From the NCBI GenBank assembly GCA_026120185.1, contig JANUWF010002207.1:124001-188000 (forward strand): DNA of 64,000 bases. The letters run 5' to 3'. The position numbers were made by a program, and so were the translations under genes. The notes beneath the pieces are model-generated. The model saw only the letters and a list, made by a program, of their open reading frames with translations, was not told where the DNA came from and ran no database searches. Positions within the stretch are counted from its first letter, which is position 1, and each line of letters opens with the position of its first letter. Source of the stretch: Voacanga thouarsii. Taxonomy: Eukaryota; Streptophyta; Magnoliopsida; Gentianales; Apocynaceae. Below are positions 57,778-64,000 of this stretch, in pieces.

Positions 57778-58624
57778 GACCACTGCACTTTGGAGGACAT
57801 AGAAGTAGTGAGGAGTTTCCCGATGTATTTCCAGCGGAGCTGGATTCTTTACCTCCCAGCCGAGAAGTGGAATTCACCATCGACTTAGTTTCGGGACGGG
57901 AACCAATATCGCAAACTCCGTACCGGATGGCACTGACAGAGTTGAAAGAGTTGAAGGAGCAGCTAGAGGAGTTAGTGAGTCAAGGCTACACCAGACCTAG
58001 CATGTCACCCTGGGGGGTGCCTGTGCTATTTGTGAAGAAAAAGGACGGCACTCTGAGCCAATACATTGACTATCGGGGATTTAACAATTTGACGGTCAAG
58101 AACAAGTATCTCTTGCCATTGATTGACGAACTATTCAACCAGTTGCAAGGATCCAGTTGCTACTCTAAATTGGATCTGAGGTAAGGGTACTACCAGGTGT
58201 AGATAAGAGAGGATGATATTCCCAAGACACCCTTCAACACCAGATATGGACACTACGAGTTCGTGGTGATATCGTTCGGGGTAACTAACGCTCCAGCAAT
58301 ATTCATGGACCTGATGCACCGAGTATTCCGACCTTATCTGGACAAGTTTGTAGTGGTCTTCATCGACTATATTTTGATCTACTCCAAGAATCCGGAGGAG
58401 TATGCGGAGCATTTGAAGCTTGTACTGGAAAAGCTTTGGGAGCACAAGCTATACGCCAACTTCAACAAGTGCGAATTCTGGTTGGATAGTGTGGCATTCC
58501 TTGGCCTTGTAGTGACTAAGGAGGGAATCAAGATGGACCCAGCATAGGTTGAAGCGGTATCAGACTGGAAGCAGTCGGAGAGTATCACTGAGATCGATAG
58601 TTTCTTAGGACTGGCTGGTTACTA
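57778..58624 (+). pseudogene. T3 reverse transcriptase
   Basis: [20 protein letters not shown], then [42 protein letters not shown] followed by a stop in place of Q. The active site reads FIDY at 58359-58370 instead of FIDD, so the second catalytic aspartate is lost. Two stops near 58182 and 58200, one at 58546. The thumb/connection starts [15 protein letters not shown]. Confidence 0.93.
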
Positions 58625-59150
58625 CCGAAGGTTTATCAAGGGATTTTCAATACTTGCATTGCCAATGACCCAATTATTGCGAAAGGATGTTCCATTTGTG
58701 TGGAATGAGAAATGCGAGAAAAGTTTTCGAGAACTGAAGGACAGGCTGATGTCAGTACCGGTATTGAGTCTGCTGGAGGACGGGAAACCATACGCGCTAT
58801 ATACTGACACTTCGAAAGAAGGACTGGGAGCAGTGTTGATGCAGGACCGGAAGGTGATCGCTTACACTTCTTGGATGCTGAGACCACATGAAATTAACTA
58901 TCCCACTCATGATTTGGAGCTGGCAGCTATAGTGTTCGCCTTAAAGAAATGGCGACACTACCTGTATAGAGCCAAATACGAGGTATTCACTGACCATATG
59001 AGTCTGAAGTATATCTTCACCCAAAAGGATCAGAACTTGAGGCAGTGAAGGTGGATGGAATTCTTAGAAGAATACCATTGCCCGATCAACTACCATCTGG
59101 GGAAGGCCAATGTCGTGGTGGACACCCTAAGCAGAAAGGTTGCGATGGCC
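58625..59150 (+). pseudogene. T3 RNase H
   Basis: [16 protein letters not shown] (58800-58846), [25 protein letters not shown] and VVVDTLSRK: all four acidic positions are present. One stop at 59046. The 25-nt segment 59006-59030 reappears in the 3' LTR (63433-63457). Confidence 0.92.
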
Positions 59151-60099
59151 AGATTAAGGGTGTAGGAAATGCAAGCGGTGTAGGATGTGTTGGATAGAAT
59201 GGTGGAAGTGCAAGACAAAGGGATTATTATCAGTAATTTAAAGTTGGTACCAGATTTAAGAAGGGAAATCGTGGAAGCTCAGTAAGCCAACATCGAGTTT
59301 CAACTTTTCAAGGACAAGGAGCTAAAGCAGTCGTGCAGTGAATTTTGTCTAGATGAAGCAGTAGTTCTCTGTTTCAGAGATCGGTTTTGTGTACGCAGGG
59401 AGCAGCAATTAAAGGACCGAATTTTAGAAGAAGCGTACAAGAGAAAGTATGCCATTTATCCGGAGGAAGTCAAGATGTATCAGGATTTAAAGAGTGCCTG
59501 TTGGTGGCTTGGACTGAAGCGAGATGTGGTCAAGTATGTCTCGACTTGTCTCACCTAGCAACAAGTCAAAGCGAAGCTCAAGAAGTCAGCGGGACTATTG
59601 CAGCCATTACCAGTGCTGGAATGGAAGTGGGAAGAGGTGACTATAGATTTTGTCACCGGGCTTCCCATGTCAAGGTCTAAAAAAGACGCCATATGGGTAG
59701 TGGTAGATCGACTAACCAAGTCAGCCCAATTCATACCGGTGAATGTGAGGGACTCGATTGAGAAGCTGGCTCAGACTTATATTCGAGAGATAGTTCGACT
59801 GGATGGAGTGCCTTCAAGCATAGTGTCAAACCGAGACCCGAGGTTTACGTCTCGTTTCTGGAGAAAGTTTCAGGAATGATGGGGTCAGTCTAAAAGTTAG
59901 TACGATGGTGCATCCACAGGCCGATGGGCAGTCAGAAAGGGTGATACAAATATTGGAGGATATGCTGAGAGCCTGTGTCTTGGACTTCAGAGATAAATGG
60001 ATAGAGTGTGTGCCGTATGCAGAATTATCATATTACAACAGCTACCAAGCTTCGATTGGGATAGCACCATTTGAGGTTTTGTATGGGCGCAAATGTTAG
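59151..60099 (+). pseudogene. T3 integrase, zinc finger and catalytic core
   Basis: Zinc-finger region EEAYKRKYAIYPEEVKMYQD and CLT* (both histidines and one cysteine changed). Catalytic core: D in VTIDFVTGLP (59637-59666), D in VSNRDPRFTS (59822-59851), E in QADGQSERV (59914-59940): all three catalytic residues survive. One stop at 59877 plus a short frameshift to 59905. GIAPFEVLYGRKC ends this part, followed by a stop at 60097. Confidence 0.92.
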
Positions 60100-60684
60100 G
60101 TGTCGTTGTATTGGAGTTGGTCCGAAGATGGTCATGTGAGCAAAATCAGAGAAGTATGTGTCCAAGAAATGTTGGATAAAGTGAAATTGATCAGGGAAAG
60201 GTTAAAAGCGGCTCAGAGTTGGCAGAAGAGCTATGCGGACAACCGACGAAGAGAATTAGAATTTCAAGTCGGGGACAGCGTATTTTTGAAGTTGACGCCG
60301 AGCAGAAGGATGTTGAAGCATCCGAAGGGCAAAAAGTTAAATCCGAGATATTTGGGGCCGTTTCCGATTAAGGAAATGATTAGACCGGTAGCTTACCGAT
60401 TGGACCTCCTAGACGAGTTGACGGGAATCCATGACATGTTTCATATGTCTCAATTGAGGAAGTATAATGCGGATCTAGAGCATGTATTGAATGATGAACC
60501 GTTTGTGTTGCAGCCAGATTTGAGCTATGTGGAGAACCCTGTGCAAATATTGGACCGTAGTGTCATGACTCTCCGGAACAAACAGATACCGATGGTTAAG
60601 ATTCAATGGGAGCACCATGGCATGCAAGATGCCACCTAGGAGTCGGAAGAGTGGGTTAAACGGAATTATCCCGAGTTGCAATAG
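60100..60684 (+). pseudogene. T3 integrase C-terminus with chromodomain-like tail
   Basis: Open 60100-60636. GDSVFLKLTPSRRMLKHPKG, LNPRYLGPFPIKEMIRPVAY and HDMFHMSQLRKYNAD are the GPY/F-type module of chromoviral integrases. The tail YVENPVQILDRSVMTLRN, IPMVKIQWEHHGMQDATW-like (stop for W at 60637), ESEEWVKRNYPEL corresponds to the plant chromovirus chromodomain, which directs insertion to chromatin marks. The frame ends with stops at 60637 and 60682. Confidence 0.9.
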
Positions 60685-60707
60685 AGGTATGCTTGAATTT
60701 CGGGGCG

Positions 60708-60730
60708 AAATTCCAATAAGAAGGGGAGGA
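60708..60730 (+). promoter_or_regulatory. T3 polypurine tract
   Basis: CGAAATTCCAATAAGAAGGG then GAGGA lies directly before the 3' LTR. Confidence 0.88.
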
Positions 60731-60977
60731 TATGAAACCCCAGTCGAAACCAACCTTAGAGTGAGGGGGTTGGGATACATCTCATACTTTATTGTATGTT
60801 TAAATATATTTTTATATGATTTTATGTGTATTGAATTTGTGTTTTATAGTCGAGAGGGCTTGATTATGACTATTGAGCTAGAAGGGCAAAATGGTAATTT
60901 TTGCTTGAGGTGGAAAAAAGGAGATAGCTTGAATAAGAAAATATTTCTAGAGGGAAAATAAGAACAAGAGTTGTTGT

Positions 60978-61030
60978 GGTTTAGTGGTTAGAGCCTTAGA
61001 ATTAATTCTTGAGGTCTTGGGTTCAAATTC
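60978..61030 (+). promoter_or_regulatory. tRNA-like A box/B box pair in the T3 3' LTR
   Basis: A box TGGTTTAGTGG (60978-60988, full consensus match), B box GGGTTCAAATTC (61019-61030). Offset 247 bp. With flanks GTTGTGG and TTAGAGCC it resembles the 5' half of a tRNA or SINE head. Confidence 0.55.
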
Positions 61031-62622
61031 TATCATAGGAGTTTTAGCTTGGTTAAATTTTATTTTTGCTTGGGAAGGAATATTTCCGGCCTTATGAGCT
61101 TGGAGTAGGGTAGAAATGTTGTCCTAAGAATGACATGATGGTGTATCCTCATCCTACTCTTTTGCCTACACAAAATTCCTAATGGGAATTCATTTCCTCT
61201 TGATCTTTAATTTTTCCTATCTCTCAAATCATTAGTTTGACCAAATTGTTCTAGCCATTTTCTTTCCAGAAATTGCAGTGAAGTGCTGTGGCATTGTAGA
61301 ATCAAAATGTCTTAGTGAAAGACATTTTATGGTCTGAAAATGTGGAGGAGATGTGAAAGATTCTTAGAGGATAAATCCCTCTAGTGAACTTTTTAAAAAT
61401 TCATTCTAGCTAGGTTCATCTTCCTTGGAATGAATTGAAAATTTTCAGCTTCTTGTGCCTTCAAGGTGTCGACATTCTTAGCTAATATTCCCTCCCAAAT
61501 GCTGCCAAAAAAAATGGCCTTTTGGATTAGCTTGCAACCTGAATTTCTCTAGCCATTTTCGGATTGCACAAAGGTGGTGCAAAACCAAGAAAATTCCTGG
61601 GCTAATTCGCAGCTTCGGAGGTCCAAAACCAAGCTGTTTTCTTTCATTTTTTGCTCAGCTCCGTAGCCATGTTTTTCCTCCATGAAGAAGGCTGGAAACC
61701 AGCCTTGAAAAGCCCAGAAATTCCCCTTCAAACTCCCTGCAAACCGGCTGGTAAAGGGCAGCCGAAAACTGCCCAGAAAATTCCAGTAAGCAGCGAAATT
61801 TAGTGCAGGAATTTTCCAGCTTTGTTTCCTAAATCTACCCTAGCCAAAACTCCATCCTTCTTCTGCACAAACCACCCTTAAAACTTCAATAACTGAGCTC
61901 CATTATCCCCCTGAAGCTTTTGCACGAAAATCCAGTCGTGGTTGCCTAAAAGATTTCAAAAAAAATTCTACAATCATACCTTGATTAGGATACCAAAATT
62001 CCAGCCAATATGATTTAACAGCTTTCTAGAAAATATACCTCAAACAACCAAACCTTCCCTTCACCATTACACTCAGTATTTTTGGCCACCTAAAGCCTTC
62101 CTCAACCAGCATTCATTTAGCTGAAACATTGCCCAGCAATTCAGCATTGGCAGATTTCCGAAAGCTCTCCCATAATCAAAGGTATTCTTGAATATTTAGT
62201 TTCCAAATTTGCTTCCTAAAAATATTCTTCAAGGATTCCAACAAATAGCCTTTCCTTTTCCCTTCCAAACTAGAGAATTATCTCCCAAAACCGTACAGAA
62301 ATTCGGCCAGCCCTAATCCCTACAGAATTTTGGTAGCTGCAAAGCAAAAGCTCCCAATTCCCTTCAACCATCAAGAACACACAACACACCAAGAACACCT
62401 ACTCCTTCCTTTCACCTAATACCCCTACAAATCACTTCAAATTTCTTCTGAAATTTCCAGATTGAGTCTACTCACTACCATGAGTCCATCAACACCATTT
62501 GTAACATCAAACTCCAAGATCCAACTTGCTAGTTTGGATAAAAAACCAGAAATTTTGTGAAGGACTCAAGAACACCTTCAAGGTAGGTTTGTTCTAACAA
62601 CTTCATCTTCTCAAATTGTGAT

Positions 62623-62626
<4 letters not shown>

Positions 62627-62666
<40 letters not shown>

Positions 62667-62755
62667 TAAACATGCTAATGCTCTCTCTCTCTCTCTCTCT
62701 CTCACTCACTCACTCTCACACACACACACACACACACTCTCTCTCTCTCTCTCTC
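62627..62755 (+). repeat. Compound microsatellite (AT)n, (TC)n, (AC)n, (TC)n in the T3 3' LTR
   Basis: AT run, then CTCTCT from 62681, CACT repeats, CA run about 62717-62737 and CT run 62738-62755. The frame at 62662-62844 is its translation. Confidence 0.95.
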
Positions 62756-64000
62756 ATGGCCAAATCTCTCTCTTCTTGGCCAAATGGATTCTTCTCCAAT
62801 GGCCATACTTCCTTCATCTTCTTTGGACGGATTTACACATCTAGGAGTTGAGATTCATTCAAAACTCCTTCAAGTTAATCATCAATCAAGTAAGTCCCTT
62901 CAACCCTTCTTTTAAACACTAGATTCATGTCTCTAGGGTGATGTTGATAGAAGGTGGATTGTGGATAGGATTTGAGTATGTATTGTTGAGATTGAAGGAT
63001 AAATATATGTATGAATATGAAGGAGATGGGATCTATGCATGGATGGATTATCTTGGTCGATTGTATGATGATTTGAGCTTTAATGCATGTCTTCATGTTA
63101 TAGGTAGTATTGGTGATGAGGTATGCTAGAGATTATGTCACTTTTGGTGAATATAATTTATATTCATGTTGGATTATTGAAGCCATGATCATATTTATGC
63201 TAGTAGGGGTTTAGGTCATGTCTTGATAAATTGAGATCTATGCTTGTATACACGATTTGGATGATTTGATGAAGTGAAGGATTGTTCATGTTCATGATTG
63301 TGGTTAGCCATAGAAATATGATCATGATCTAGTTGTTCCTAAGCTAATTTTTTTTTTCATGAATAAAATATTTAATAATATGATTTTTCTAGTAATTTCG
63401 AAAAAACCCTAAAGAAGGGAAGATTTGGATACGAAGTATATCTTCACCCAAAAGGATTATCATATATATAAAGGATAATTTAGTCAAATAAATAATAGTT
63501 TATGGTAGGAAAATGAAGTATATAGATATTATATAAAATAATGGAATCAACTAAAGCCTTTTGTAGAAATAATCAATATTAGTAAAATATTTATTACTAA
63601 AAAGTTAATTATTATCTTTTAATCAAACCCATTAAAAATTTATTTATTATTTTTCAAGCAAGACTCATTAAATTTATTTTCACCTAATTTTAGTTATCAA
63701 TTATTTTCTAACAACTAAATTATTAATAAATCATTATTTTACCTAATATCACCTAGGACTCTTCATCAAATAAACTCTAAATTTTTCTTAGCAAGATTTA
63801 AACCATCAACTTATTAGGACTTGTTTCTCAAAACATTAATTATTTTAAATATCAAATTAGGCTTAACTTATAAACCTATTTATTTATAGTTTGACCTTAA
63901 AGCTTGGGACACTAGGATCATGGTGGTAATGAGTTGATTTGTTTTAAATTTAGAAAGTTGTTTTTGGCTTGAGTTTGATTATGTTTTGTATTTGCCCATG

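Larger units (their letters stand above)
54025..64000 (+). mobile_element. T3: chromovirus (Ty3/gypsy) with rearranged 5' LTR, most coding domains present
   Basis: 5' LTR (54025-55412, rearranged), primer site, pre-gag ORF, gag, pol to chromodomain region, polypurine tract, 3' LTR from 60731 to the window end. This is the most complete coding set in the window but has many stops and an altered RT active site. Member of the same lineage as T2 (pol colinear, LTR plan shared). Confidence 0.92.
60731..64000 (+). repeat. T3 3' LTR, cut by the window end
   Basis: Starts TATGAAACCCC (ancestral TGTGAAACCCC). Expected length ~4.28 kb, so about 1 kb lies outside. A/B boxes 60978-61030; hairpin 61688-61706; donor AAG|GTAGG 62582/62583; (AT)n 62627-62663; TC/CA/TC compound microsatellite 62681-62755; 25-nt copy of RNase H sequence 63433-63457. 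ORFs inside (60617, 62662, 62938) are not genes. Confidence 0.93.

Noticed and set aside
1..64000. CRISPR arrays, bacterial operons, ribosome binding sites or phage genes
   Set aside because: No regularly spaced short repeats or prokaryotic gene layout; all coding similarity is to plant LTR retrotransposons.

Overview
This is nuclear DNA of a flowering plant, probably a eudicot with a repeat-rich genome. I find no intact host gene. Almost every base can be assigned to nested, decayed LTR retrotransposons. The evidence for a plant is Ty1/copia and chromovirus (Ty3/gypsy) pol proteins of plant type, LTRs of 1.3-4.3 kb, tRNA-iMet and tRNA-Asp type primer sites, and a fragment of plastid DNA carrying trnL-UAG.

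Layout. 1-3726: 3' part of a copia element (Copia-1: reverse transcriptase, RNase H, 3' LTR). 4063-7433: a second copia 5' LTR with primer site and leader; its middle is replaced by a reversed LTR of the E family. 7434-9626: partial reversed LTR of the T2 chromovirus family. 9627-33032: element E1, a Tat/Athila-like element without pol. E1 contains a complete sibling, E2 (12871-18959), and a complete 11.9 kb chromovirus, T1 (19366-31310). The T1 insertion has an exact GTTCT target duplication, and E2 shows the same site unfilled. 33033-44863: chromovirus T2 with gag and 5' LTR missing; its reverse transcriptase is split by a 4.28 kb solo LTR of its own family. 44864-53272: a second copia element (Copia-2); its LTR holds another solo LTR (46915-51195, perfect AGTTA duplication) and the plastid fragment. 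53286-54024: reversed copia LTR piece. 54025-64000: chromovirus T3 with a rearranged 5' LTR, a pre-gag ORF, gag, protease, RT, RNase H, integrase, chromodomain region and a 3' LTR cut by the window end.

How the parts relate. None of the elements looks able to move now. All pol frames carry stops, many of the kind expected from C-to-T change at methylated cytosines, and several catalytic residues are lost. The order of events can be read from the nesting: E1 first, then E2 and T1 inside it; T2 before its solo LTR; Copia-2 before its solo LTR.

Most interesting signals: (1) chromovirus LTRs from two families carry a donor and acceptor pair that predicts a 2.1-2.4 kb intron in the 5' leader, downstream of TATA-like boxes; (2) the T2/T3 LTRs carry a tRNA-like A box/B box pair about 250 bp from the LTR start in four copies; (3) an acidic ORF sits between primer site and gag in both T1 and T3; (4) a 25-nt piece of T3's own RNase H region is found inside its 3' LTR; (5) the T3 5' LTR is folded into a 262-269 bp inverted repeat. 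Family and lineage names were assigned by reading motifs, not by a database search.
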